The position numbers and the translations under genes are program-made. A DNA stretch of 64,000 nt from Aquatica leii (lineage: Eukaryota > Arthropoda > Insecta > Coleoptera > Lampyridae). Below are positions 14,313 through 24,709 of the stretch, piece by piece (the first letter of the stretch is position 1; each line of letters opens with the position of its first letter). The DNA lies in assembly GCA_035610365.1 (NCBI GenBank), contig CM069432.1, forward strand, positions 113,975,529 to 114,039,528, in the 5' to 3' direction. A model generated the notes under the pieces. The model had not been told where the DNA came from. It made no database searches and saw only the letters and a program-made list of their open reading frames with translations.

Positions 14313-16026
14313 ATGCCACGTAGTAGCTGTATTACCAAAAAACGAAATAAAGCTGCTAAATCCAGAAATAGTTTTATAAAACGCACTCGAGTGTTAGAAG
14401 CTATTCAAAACTCTGACATATACGTTCCTGAAGATGCCCATTTGGATTATTTTTCAAAGTAAGTAAAGGCTCTGTAACATGTCTAATAAATTAAAAATTA
14501 AAAAACATTTTTCGTATACTAAAAATTATCAAACTCATTATTTTTATGCTATTTTGTTTCAATAAACTTTTTGTTTTAGTTTACATCAAGAAGTACTTCC
14601 GGATTTACATGTAGAGGTAGAAAATATTAATCTAACATCAGTCGAATTGTCAGGAAACCGTATCGTAGATATAGCATTTTTTATTCAACAAATGCAGATA
14701 ATAAGAAATCATGATCGCGTATGTACTGTAGGAGAAATGGTACTTGTAAAAGAAATTAGAAATGGTTTTCTTTCACTTATAACATTTAAGTGCACAGTTT
14801 GTCTTCGAGAAGTGACTATTAGAACTCACCCATCAAATAAATTAAATGACGCGTTTGTTTGGGGAATTTCTTCAATTGGTTCGGGATATGCGCAAAGTGA
14901 AGAATTGTTTTCTGTTTTAAATATTCCTATTATGACAAAAAAAACGTACAAAGCAAGTGAGGGCACTGTGCACCATATGTGGGAAGAATTATTAGTTAAG
15001 CAAATGAAAGAAAATGCAGAAGAAGAGAAAAAAATTGCAATTGAAAATGGAAATATCGAACACGACATTCCGTTTATAACTGTAGTGGTCGATGGTGGTT
15101 GGGCAAAGAGGTCCTACGGACACAGTTTTTCTGCATTGTCGGGCGTCGCTTGCATAATAGGACAAAAAACTAAAAAACTGTTATATATTAGTGTTAAAAA
15201 TAAGTTTTGTTATGTATGTGCTACAAGTAAAAAAAACCATGTGTGTTATAAAAACTATGAAGGATCATCGACTAGTATGGAACAAAACATTATTGTTGAA
15301 GGTTTTAATAAAAGTGAGAAAGATTATGGACTTCGATATAAATACTTTATAGGAGACGGCGATTCAAGTGTGTACACGCGTATTTTAGAAAATGTCAGTT
15401 ACGGGCGATACGTAATAAAACTTGAATGTGCTAATCACGTAACTCGAGCATTTACGTCAAATTTATATAAATTGACTAAAAATACCTCTTTTGACATTAA
15501 AGTTAGAAATATTTTAAAATCAAAGATTCCAAAATTGGGAGGTCTAGTTAGAACTATAATAGCACGCACCCGCGACATAAATCTTTTGCGCATTGATTTG
15601 AAAAACTGTCCGAAGCATGTTTTTGGTGATCATAATAGTTGTAGAACAGAAGTATGCACAAAAAAAACACTACCTATTGCTAATGAAGTGCCCTTATTAG
15701 AATCATCAAAGATTTTTTGTGAGATTTTAAAAGTAAGCGATAGTGTCATCCGAAAATCAGATCGTTTATGCAAAAATGTCACTACAAATTACGCTGAACG
15801 ATATATGTCCGTAATAGCTAAATTTACAGGAGGGAAACGAACAAACCTGATTCAAAGAGGAGTATACAGATTTCGATGTTTTGGTGCCGGATTGGCATAT
15901 AATTGGGGACCTTCGTTCCATAAACTAATATCTCCAAACAATTGCTTTTTAGAAAGGTTATGTAGAAGACGTCAACAGAAGAAACATTCAATAAGAAAAC
16001 AAAAAACATATCAAAATTCAAGATGA
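14313..16026 (+). CDS. Mutator-like transposase (one intron)
   Basis: Exon 1 is 14313-14458, starting MPRSSCITKKRNK. The intron is 14459-14579, with GTAAGT donor and a TTTTGTTTTAG acceptor. Exon 2 is 14580-16026, and the splice keeps frame, giving about 530 residues. The DDE-type core is visible: first Asp in VVVDGGWAKRS (near 15090), second in FIGDGDSSVYTR (near 15355), a C-x2-H element in CANHVTRAF, and the Glu in NYAERYMSVIAKF (near 15790). A putative zinc-binding array (C-x2-C, then HVCYKN followed by GSSTSME) and the block HVFGDHNSC are typical of this family of arthropod Mutator-like proteins. The start is chosen because the spliced N-terminus is short, basic and family-like. The frame ends 4 bp before the YqaJ frame begins its first Met, so the two were probably one protein. 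Expected role: DNA cut-and-paste transposition in the nucleus. Confidence 0.85.
14459..14579 (+). other. intron of the transposase gene
   Basis: Consensus GTAAGT at 14459, a T-rich tract and TTTTAG at 14574-14579. Exon 1 leaves two bases of a codon and exon 2 supplies the third, restoring an open frame that otherwise stops at once. At 121 bp it is a normal size for an insect intron. Confidence 0.8.
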
Positions 16027-16810
16027 CGATATGGATTATGGATCTAATTGTGCGGAACCCGACCTAAGTTTGGACAATTTGGAAATTGCAAAACAAAAAA
16101 TTATTAGTAGTTTAGTTGTAAATACTGTTGATTTAGAAAAGTGTACAATAGGACAAAGAAACAATATAATTTGGCATGAAACGCGTAGAAACAGAATTAC
16201 TGCATCGTATTTTGGACGGATATGTTTGCGACGAAGTAGTACCCATTGCCACAATTTAATTAAGGATATGTTTTATAAAAACGCAGATATAAAATCTAAA
16301 TCAATTCAATATGGAATTGAAAATGAAACATTAGCAATTAGAAAGTTTGAAGAACAGTTTAATATTAAAGTAAGAAGTTGTGGATTTTTTGTGTCCCCCG
16401 AATACAATTTTTTAGGTGCCAGTCCTGATGGAGTAACAGAGTACGACGAGTTGGTGGAAGTAAAATGTCTATATTCTATTAAGGACAAAACAATTAAGAA
16501 CTCTTTAAAAGAATATAAAAACGCGTGTGTCATGTTAGACTCAAATAATACATTAAAACTAAAAGAAAAACACCAATATAATTACCAAATTCAGGGACAA
16601 CTTAATATTACCAAAAAGTTGTACTGCTATTTGATCTTATATACAGACGTTGATTTGGAGGTATTAAAAATTGAAAAAAACGAAACGTTTTGGAATAACA
16701 TAATGTTGCCAAAGTTAACTAATTTTTGGGATAAATGCGTTTTACCTGAGTTGGCTGATCCTCGTATTCCCAGAGGCCTAAAAGTACGAAATCATAATTA
16801 TACAAGATAG
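15992..16810 (+). CDS. YqaJ-type exonuclease domain of the Mutator-like element
   Basis: The first Met is at 16031, giving 259 residues, but the frame is open from 15992. The N-terminal 40 residues (DYGSNCAEPDLSL onward) look like a linker. Then comes the YqaJ/lambda-exonuclease fold: RRNRITASYFGRIC, the acidic YGIENETLA, FLGASPDGV with the catalytic Asp, VEVKC with the Glu and Lys of the PD-(D/E)XK nuclease, and YNYQIQGQLNIT with the conserved Gln. All active-site positions look intact. A polyadenylation signal AATAAA lies at 16820-16825, just past the stop at 16808-16810. Related arthropod proteins, as I recall the family, carry a Mutator-like transposase domain followed by YqaJ in one chain. 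Here a one-base frame difference separates them. It could be a genuine frameshift mutation, an assembly error, or two separate cistrons. Confidence 0.8.
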
Positions 16811-16819
16811 ACACGTAAT

Positions 16820-16825
16820 AATAAA
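16820..16825 (+). terminator. polyadenylation signal of the transposase-YqaJ gene
   Basis: AATAAA ten bases after the YqaJ stop codon, the first such hexamer downstream of the gene. Confidence 0.55.
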
Positions 16826-19800
16826 TAATTAATTTTTGTTTTGATGCTTGGTATGTGTAACTTTTTTTAAATTGTGATGGGTTTACAAATTTGATCAAAT
16901 TTTAAATGTTAGGTATTTTGATTAACAAAACTGTTTGCGCATGAAAACAATTAATATGTTTAAATTCTGTTTGGTGTGCATTACTATCAGCGTTTGTTGC
17001 TACACGTACACGTCCATGTTATTTATACCTGCATATGTATTCTGTAAATGAAATACAAACTAAAAATATGTTTATTTTCTTGTTTAATATTTTTTAAATG
17101 TCCATAAAGTCATTCTACAACTGTTTGTAAAAAGAAATGTTGGCTAATTCAATTAAAAACAAACTACATTAAAAAGAAGAGTACAAAAGCTAGAGGACGC
17201 ACAATGAAATACAAATGACTAATATAGATTGCATTATAGGCGCATTTGTACATCAGTATGAAGTCAGAACTCAACTTATGATTTAAAAAAGGATCATCCT
17301 CTTACAAAAGAATTCAAGGTTGTAAAGTAACCGTCTGATCCAGATTTAATTTTATCGATTTTTTTTTGAGTAACTCGTACTTATCTGAATTTTTATTCAC
17401 AAAACTGTACTTGTTTTATTTTATGTATGCATAATGTTATATAATTGCCTATGTGCATGTTATTTATTTTGAAAGTACGATACAATCTAAAAATGTGTTT
17501 ATGATGAAAAAAATGCATGTACATTTTAGCTTCGTTGTGGAATAATAGAAAATTGCAAAGGATTTAAAGGAACCCTACCGTGCGTAGTTTACTAACTATA
17601 TCCTTGCTCAGGTAGTAAATTCGGTGTCTCTCTTAGCCCTGTTTCTCTTTCTAAATGAAAAATTGTCAACATTTTATTCGAAATTTTATCAAAAACGGTT
17701 ATAGAGAACAATGTCCGTGGTACTGGAAATTATGAAAATTAAGTTAATCTAGGCTATCATCAAATATAAAGTAAACCTGACGAAGGATAATTAAATTAGA
17801 AAGCTTTTTATTATAAATCCATGCATCTTTAATATGTTTTTAATGATATCACCTCATCTAATTGACAAAAATTAATACACTTTTTAACTCCTAGATACAG
17901 TATCACTTATTCATACTGTCTTAAGTTCAAGTTAAAATAAACGATATTAATTAAAATCTACAAAGTTCTATTTTCTTGCCAAATTAATTTTTGTTTTAAA
18001 AAATTAAATTAAAACCCAATTCTGTATTGTTTGTAAAAAGAGGTCTTCAATAGAACAATTAATAACAAATTTATAGCCATTTAAAGAGATGAATAAAATT
18101 GTGTATACCCCGTCCTTAAGCCTGATATGTAACGAATGTTTTCAGACATCTGCTTGTGTTTTTACTTTATTTTGTAACGTTGAACAAATTACGTGAAATA
18201 AAAAACTATTATTTTATAAAATTACCGCGAGGACTTGAATGAACAATGTTTTTAATATGACATAATTTGAATTAATTTTTATAAAATGAAAAGATTACAT
18301 TGAATGTGTATATTACAAGGTCGTTGTTCGTCATACTTTACTTACATAACGTAATTATCAAGAGAGTATCGTTTACAGTAAATCGTCTTAATTTGTATGC
18401 TGTCTTTTATTTATATTAACATAATACCACCAAAATATGAATGTACTGAATTTAAATAACTACACAATGATGAATCGTAAAATCATTGTGTTCCTATATA
18501 TTTTAATAGAAATTGCACGTCTTCGACAAAAATGAATTCCAAACCAATTTAGACCGGAAATATTTTGATCAATGAGTTAATTGATACCGGTTGATTTTAT
18601 ATGTAAATAAGTTTTTGTGCTCTCATGCATACCAACTAATGTAGTATTTACTACTTTGTTTATTCCACTAAATTGTTTTTTTAATTCGTCTACGCTGTTG
18701 AAAACTTGAATTTAAAAAATAGATAATTGAAAATTACATCTATTTTTATCAATCAGTAGTTTCTACATGTTAACTATTTCAAAAGAGCAATAAATTGCAA
18801 ACATTGTTAAGTCTCGAAAAAAATGCCGTGATCATGTGTAATGATTACTTCCGATTGTAAAATGATTTTGTTCAAAAAAGGTCAAGTGTTAATCAGAGAT
18901 TTTGCAATGAATAGACAATGATATCATTAGTGCAATTTTCGTTATCTGAGTAGTGAGAGGACGGACGTAAAAATGCAACGTAAAAAAAAGGTTTTAATAT
19001 TGCAGAATGTACTCAAATTAACTTATACTCAGCGCTAATACATAAAACGATATTACGAAATAGCTAAAAAATAAAAGGATATACACATTGGCATGCGCAG
19101 AAATTAATCTTGTGGGGGGAGGATGAATTATTAAAAATTTGTATTACTTAGCCAAAAAGTTTATTTTTCGAATATAAAAATACAAAAACCGTGGGTTGTA
19201 AAGGATCTTCAGGAGTGGGGGCAGATTGCACGCTGTTCAATGTACAATAGCTGCACGAAATTATATATCATTAGGTTAAAATTACAACAAAAGAAAGCGA
19301 AGTAGACGTCTACAATAATTAACATCTTTCCAGAAGAGGAACTTTCAAAATTTAGTGGTTTTTATTAAATATTTCAAGAATATAACAAAACTCATTATGA
19401 GACATTTGTACATTTTTGTTACTATTTACGAAGCAAAACATATTGTAACGAACTACACGTAACTAAAAACCTAACGATATTTAAAAATAACACTTATACT
19501 ATGCTTCCTTTGAACCGTTTTTATATATTTCTGTTATCTGTCTTTGAATGTTCAACATATTTCGGTCATTGTCTCGAATTTGACAATAACGTTTCAACAT
19601 TTTTTATCAGAACTTTAACAACGACGCAGTTCATTAATATTTTGGGTATACGTTTTACTTCAACAGTCTTCTAGGCTTACGAAATCAAAAACAAAATTCT
19701 GTGATTAAAATTCTCAGTGTCTATAACTCAACATAATCGCATCTTGAATTTTTTTAATGAAAACGGTTACATGTTTTACTCTATTAAATAATAAGACCGT

Positions 19801-19994
19801 CATCTTCAGGCTACACAAATTTTGGTCTCGGTTTCTGTATAAGTAGTTAATTAGAAAAAAGTAAACACAACGTTTAACACAACAATAAATAAAGTTTGTT
19901 GAATGGAAGGATATTTTTAGGATAAAATTAATAATGTAATGTTTTTATTAGGCCAAACAGGCAACGTGAACATTTACATTCGGCAATCTAGATA
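16826..19994. other. AT-rich intergenic sequence, no gene seen
   Basis: I see no coding frame of note and no terminal repeat that would close the Mutator-like element on the right. Confidence 0.5.
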
Positions 19995-19998
19995 CATA
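19995..19998. repeat. target site duplication CATA (left)
   Basis: CATA immediately precedes the TG of the 5' LTR, and the same four bases follow the CA of the 3' LTR at 30374-30377. Gypsy elements usually duplicate 4-6 bp. Confidence 0.85.
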
Positions 19999-21746
19999 TG
20001 TAACGTGTAAATTTCTACTGCGAGTCAAAATCCGCCTGAGAGTTAGGCAACTAACAGTAACATCTTTGGCCTCGAACCGTAGTTCGAAATTACGCCTACG
20101 GAGGCGCGAAAGTTGTTAGTCGTCGACGAATTATATTCATTTTTATGCTGTTTGTGGATCGGTTTACAACAGGGGGAACATCGGAAAGGTGAGATAAATG
20201 GAATTTCTTTTCATCTGGTAACATCTTCTACACCGACGTTTATTTTAGCCTTTTGGAAATAAATCCGATTGAACCTCCGGTGCAAATAAAATCGGCACGA
20301 TGTCTTGTGGACGGCCAGACACATAAAGTGGGTTAGTATTCTTACACGTGTTAGTAATGGAGGCCAACCAACTAATCTTCACAATTTTTAGCTTCTTTCT
20401 TTGGGCCTTTTTCTGTCCTTGTTACGTTGCGGTTGATATTAAAGTGGATGCTGGATACTCGATCTTCGCTTCTGACGTCTTCGTCTGTCGTTCTGAGGTA
20501 TATCTGCGTGTACTTTTATCTATAATCTGAGGAAATGGTGAACGCGCTAAACCAGTTCGGATGTTCGACAAAGTAAGGAGAACTACTACGATACTCGAGG
20601 TATTTATGACACCTTTATATTGGAGTCGCGGGAGTCTCGCTGTCGACCTTATTTCGACCGGACGCTGTAGCCTTCGTTTAGCAGCGGCCGCGATGCGTGC
20701 ATGAGGAAACGCAAGATCGTGTTCGTGTCGCCATTTTATCATATATTTCAACTAAGATTGATCCTCGTATAAATATATATAAATGATTGCGGAAGTGGGA
20801 GACGACGTCGAGTGTAATTGTTTTCTTATTTAAGTTAATTACCGGCGGGAAGCAAAATTAAAATTGTATAAAACTATCTTATCAGCTTACTGTGCACGTG
20901 TCTTTATAACTTGTCGGAGTAATGTTAATATCACCTAACGTCAAACTTTATTGTAATTCATAATTTTTTTGTATAATAATTCATTCAATACTTTAACTGT
21001 GTAATGGTCAAGTCATTACAATTATTTATGATAACTTCTCATTCACTTACAGTAATTATTAAATTTTATCAAAGGTAGAATTTTGGGAGTTACCCGTCTC
21101 TCTATATTAAATTGATTATTATTATTTACCGGTCCTATGACGCTTGATCAAGCTGTCCCCCAGACGGTACGTTAATTAGCGGGAACGCGTTTATCTATTA
21201 AATCATCGCTACCGTAGCCGCGGTAATTATTAGCTACGTAAGCGGTCTTAGCTGCTGTGGCTTCCAAACTCTATTGTTGTTACTTATATATGTGTACTTG
21301 TAATTGATATTTGTGCTTAATAATTTTTTCTCTGTGGGGTTATATAAATAATTGTCAGGAGTTTACCAGTGGCGTAACCGTCGCAGTTTGTGTTTCTTCC
21401 GTTCGGAAGGAGATGGTGAATCATTTTTTTTTTTTAATAAATGGTTATTGTGAATACTACATATGTTTTCTTTTGGGGAGACTTCGGGTCTAGGCTTTCC
21501 TTTTCTCTTCCCTAGACCATAATTTCTGCGGATAACAGTTCGAGAGAAGGTGGCGCACTTGGGCATTCAGCTTACCGGAACTAATTGAGTATCTTATGAT
21601 TTTCTTTAACCCGACGACCACCTGCGGCGAGGCTAGCCAAAAAGGTAAGCGATAACATCTGGTTAATTACGTGAAGTGATACTATTCTTCAATTCTGTGG
21701 TTCTTTCTCCACCTTTCCCCATCAGATCACAATAAATATTGTAACA
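19999..21746 (+). repeat. 5' LTR, 1748 bp
   Basis: Starts TGTAACGTG and ends TTGTAACA. It is GC-richer than the flanks in places and unusually long for a Gypsy LTR. A TATA-like run lies at about 20770-20783 and an AATAAA at 21731-21736, ten bases from the LTR end. The U3/R/U5 borders cannot be fixed from sequence alone. Small open frames inside (for example 20348-20530) recur identically in the 3' LTR and show no protein similarity I recognise. Confidence 0.95.
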
Positions 21747-21754
21747 AATATTTC

Positions 21755-21772
21755 TGGCACCAGCAACGTGAG
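21755..21772 (+). other. primer binding site
   Basis: TGGCACCAGCAACGTGAG begins eight bases after the 5' LTR. The leading TGG would pair with a tRNA CCA end. I cannot assign the tRNA species without a tRNA set from this genome. Confidence 0.75.
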
Positions 21773-22106
21773 GCCTTCGACGATTTTCTTCTTGAACGGG
21801 TTCTGACGGTGAATAAGTGCTACTGTTTACTGGCTCAAATTTCTTATTATCCAAATTCTTATTAGGTACTTATTTAAATAGTGGACGTGTGTATTGGTAT
21901 TAGAGCTCAAGTTGTACGTTTCTGAAGTTTTACTCATTAGTTGCTTGATTCTAATTTTCTACCTAGTGGGTGAAATCTTTTTTTCTTTTGCGAGAGTTTC
22001 GAATATTAATACGTGGGTTCGCGCTTCTAGTGAATTACAGTACTACCTTGTTAGTTTAGTATTAGTAGATTTAGGTTGTTGTTTCGTGTTAGGATAAGGA
22101 TTACTA

Positions 22107-23510
22107 ATGGCTGCTCAGTGGAAATTGGTTGTAAATCGTCTAAATAAAAAGGAGCTGCTTTATGAATTAGGTTCGAGAGGGTTAGACTCGGACATTCCTG
22201 GGAAAGAACTTCGCTCAGCGGTACGCAATGCTTTACATTTGGAAGCTAATAAAACATTTTCTCCAATTAAATATCCGTTTTCTTTTGAAGAAGATAAGAT
22301 TGCTGTAGAGGATGCTCTTGTTAAATTACTGGAACTTTACGAAAGTTTTCAAGGGGATGCTACTTCTTCTACTTATCTACGACTTACTTCGTTATGGGTT
22401 CATGCCCAACGACGATGCGCTTTGCTTGCTGTGGGTACAGAGGAAGAAGGGGTTCTTAGGAATCAACTACTACTGCGGTTTCAAGATTTGTTTAATAAAG
22501 TCAACTCCAAATGCAAAAAGTTTCGGAGTACAACGTTTGCAGATTTTTCTTCGGTTCCTGCCTCTAGTCCTAAACCAAGGGAGGCTCATACTGAGGAAGA
22601 TTCTCCTGATTTACTTTCTTCAGAGTCGGATTCGGAGTCGGTTCCGGTAGGGGTGGCAATGGCCGCTTCGCCTTACTCACTGAAGTCTGGGTCCGTTGGT
22701 AAACTAAACCTGGTATTTAAAGGGGATGGCTCGATTTCGCTAGGGGAATTTTTAACGAGGGTGGAGGAGTTAAGTGTCGCTCGGGGCATTACTTCTCATC
22801 AACTTTTTACTTCTGCTCCTGAATTACTCGCGGGGAAGGCTTTGTTACTGTATCGAACTCGCAAGGACTCTTTAACTTCGTGGAAGGATGTGGTCACTCT
22901 ACTGAAATCAGAATTTCTGCCTACTGACTATAACGAACGCCTGTTAGAGGAGATTAAAGCTCGAACTATGGGACCTGCGGAATCGATGGGTTTATACATC
23001 GCAACTATGCAAAGTTTGTTTCAACGTTTGAGTGATCCTTTGTCTGAGGCTCAACAACTTCGTATCATTCGACGTAATATTACGCCGTACTTTCAGACAG
23101 CATTGGCTCTTCAGGAGGTTAGTTCGATTTCGGAATTACTTCAGTTAGGAAAAAGGTTAGAATATAACCAATATCTGACTCGATCTTTTAAACCACCACC
23201 TTTTCGACGTTCATCTCAATTGCTAGAACCAAATTTAGCGTACGTGGAGACTGCTACTTCTACTTCGTCTTCGTCTTCAACTTCTAATAGGTCGGTGACG
23301 ACACCGAAATGTTCTTCAATGAATACTATTCGTACTGGGGAAAATTTGATTTGTTGGAATTGTGGGACTAAAGGACATCTCTCTCCTCACTGTCCTAAAT
23401 CTCAAATTCTACATTGCTACGGTTGTGGAAAGCATGGGGTAATAAAACCTAACTGTCAACGATGCAAAACGAAAACTTTAAACCGACAATCGGGGTCTCG
23501 AGTCGAGTGA
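22107..23510 (+). CDS. gag: Gag polyprotein of the Gypsy element
   Basis: A 467-residue frame starting MAAQWKLVVNRL. Residues about 10-40 resemble a SAP-like helix pair (KKELLYELGSRGL). After an acidic, serine-rich linker (around residues 155-175) comes a retrotransposon gag capsid-like helical region (about 205-350, including FLTRVEEL and QQLRIIRRNI). A serine/threonine-rich stretch then leads to two zinc knuckles. The first, CWNCGTKGHLSPHC, is a canonical CX2CX4HX4C. The second, CYGCGKHGVIKPNC, has valine where the histidine should be. Role: forms the virus-like particle and packages the RNA in the cytoplasm. Its end overlaps pol by a few dozen bases in the -1 frame, so Gag-Pol is expected through ribosomal frameshifting. 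Confidence 0.92.
   Translation: MAAQWKLVVNRLNKKELLYELGSRGLDSDIPGKELRSAVRNALHLEANKTFSPIKYPFSFEEDKIAVEDALVKLLELYESFQGDATSSTYLRLTSLWVHAQRRCALLAVGTEEEGVLRNQLLLRFQDLFNKVNSKCKKFRSTTFADFSSVPASSPKPREAHTEEDSPDLLSSESDSESVPVGVAMAASPYSLKSGSVGKLNLVFKGDGSISLGEFLTRVEELSVARGITSHQLFTSAPELLAGKALLLYRTRKDSLTSWKDVVTLLKSEFLPTDYNERLLEEIKARTMGPAESMGLYIATMQSLFQRLSDPLSEAQQLRIIRRNITPYFQTALALQEVSSISELLQLGKRLEYNQYLTRSFKPPPFRRSSQLLEPNLAYVETATSTSSSSSTSNRSVTTPKCSSMNTIRTGENLICWNCGTKGHLSPHCPKSQILHCYGCGKHGVIKPNCQRCKTKTLNRQSGSRVE
23477..23483 (+). promoter_or_regulatory. TTTAAAC -1 ribosomal frameshift site
   Basis: The heptamer sits in the gag frame exactly as X XXY YYZ (T TTA AAC, gag codons start at 23475, 23478, 23481), 25 bases before the gag stop codon. 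Slipping back one base enters the pol frame, which is open. TTTAAAC is one of the classic efficient slippery heptamers. Downstream, GTCGAG (23502-23507) can pair with CTCGAC (23533-23538), and ACCGA with TCGGG forms a tiny hairpin directly after the site. Whether these act as the stimulator is unknown. Confidence 0.85.
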
Positions 23511-24709
23511 TGGGCTCCGATCATTCTCTAATCTCGACAAAGGCTTTTGATGGTCTCGACGAGAAACATCGTGTGCTGTTAGATTTTATGTTTGCTAATG
23601 CGCGGGGTGATGAACGCCCGTACTTAAATGTATCTATTTTCGGTATTTCTTTTTGTGCTTTACTTGATTCAGGCGCAACGCGTACTATTTTAGGGGCACC
23701 TGGATGGAAAATTCTACAATCACTTAATCTTTCTATGATTCAGGAAGGGATTTCTTCATGTTCTGTGGCAACGGGAGCGAAATGCTCAGTGAGTGGATCT
23801 TTGTGGTTACCGATTACTTTGGAGGGCAAAGTAAAGGCGCTGAAGGTATTGGTAGTTCCGGAGATTTCACAAGCGTTGATTCTAGGTATCGACTTTTGGA
23901 AAATGATGGGTTTTGTCCCAGACTTTCGTTCGGGACAATGGTCCTTTTCTTCTCCTATTTCTTCTATAGGTATCGACGAACTGGCTTCTAGGTTTAATCT
24001 AACATCGGAGGAACACACGCTACTAGCGTCAGTGATTGATAAATACTTTTCTTCTCAAGTCACCAGGCTAGGGCGGACGAACTTAGTGGAACATATTATT
24101 CGAACTACTGCAGAACCGATTAAACAACGGTACTATCCAATGTCTCCTACCATGCTACAAGTGGTTAATCAGGAACTAGACTCTATGCTGGAATTAGGCG
24201 TAGTAGAACCATCGGACAGTCCTTGGGCTAGTCCTATTGTGCTCGTGAAAAAGAAAGATGATACTTATAGATTTTGCGTAGATTTTCGGAAAGTGAACGC
24301 CGTTACTCAGAAAGATTCGTATCCTATTCCTTATGTGTCTGCTATTCTGGATCGTCTCAAAGGTGCTAAATTCCTATCTAGCTTAGATATTCGCTCGGCG
24401 TACTGGCAAATTCCTCTTTCTACGGATTCGAAACCAATTACTGCTTTTACTGTTCCGAATCGTGGACTTTTCCAGTTTACTCGCATGCCGTTCGGATTGC
24501 ATAACTCACCTGCTACCTTTCAACGACTTATCGATCGCATCTTAGGTCCGGAATTAGAACCTTTCTGTTTTGCTTATCTCGACGACATTATTATTGCTAC
24601 TCCGTCGTTTGAAGAACATCTTCATATTCTTTCGTTAGTGTTACAACGCTTAGGAAAGCGGGTCTCACTTTACGGAGAGACAAGTGCTATTTCTGCCGAC
24701 CAGAGCTAA
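23477..24709 (+). pseudogene. pol: pol part 1: protease and reverse transcriptase
   Basis: Open in the -1 frame relative to gag. The retropepsin active site DSGATRTILG is near 23665. Reverse transcriptase follows with its usual blocks: SPWASPIVLVKKKD, FCVDFRKVN, SSLDIRSAYWQIPL, RMPFGLHNSPATFQR, and the catalytic YLDD at 24575-24586. The frame then leaves the family sequence near 24650 and stops at 24709. The continuing family sequence is in the next frame, consistent with loss of one base. Function in an intact copy: polyprotein cleavage and reverse transcription. This copy cannot translate through. Confidence 0.9.

Noticed and set aside
20348..20751. Small open frames inside the 5' LTR, repeated in the 3' LTR at 28978-29382
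   Set aside because: Both strands are open by chance in a GC-richer segment. They recur only because the LTRs are copies, and there is no family resemblance.
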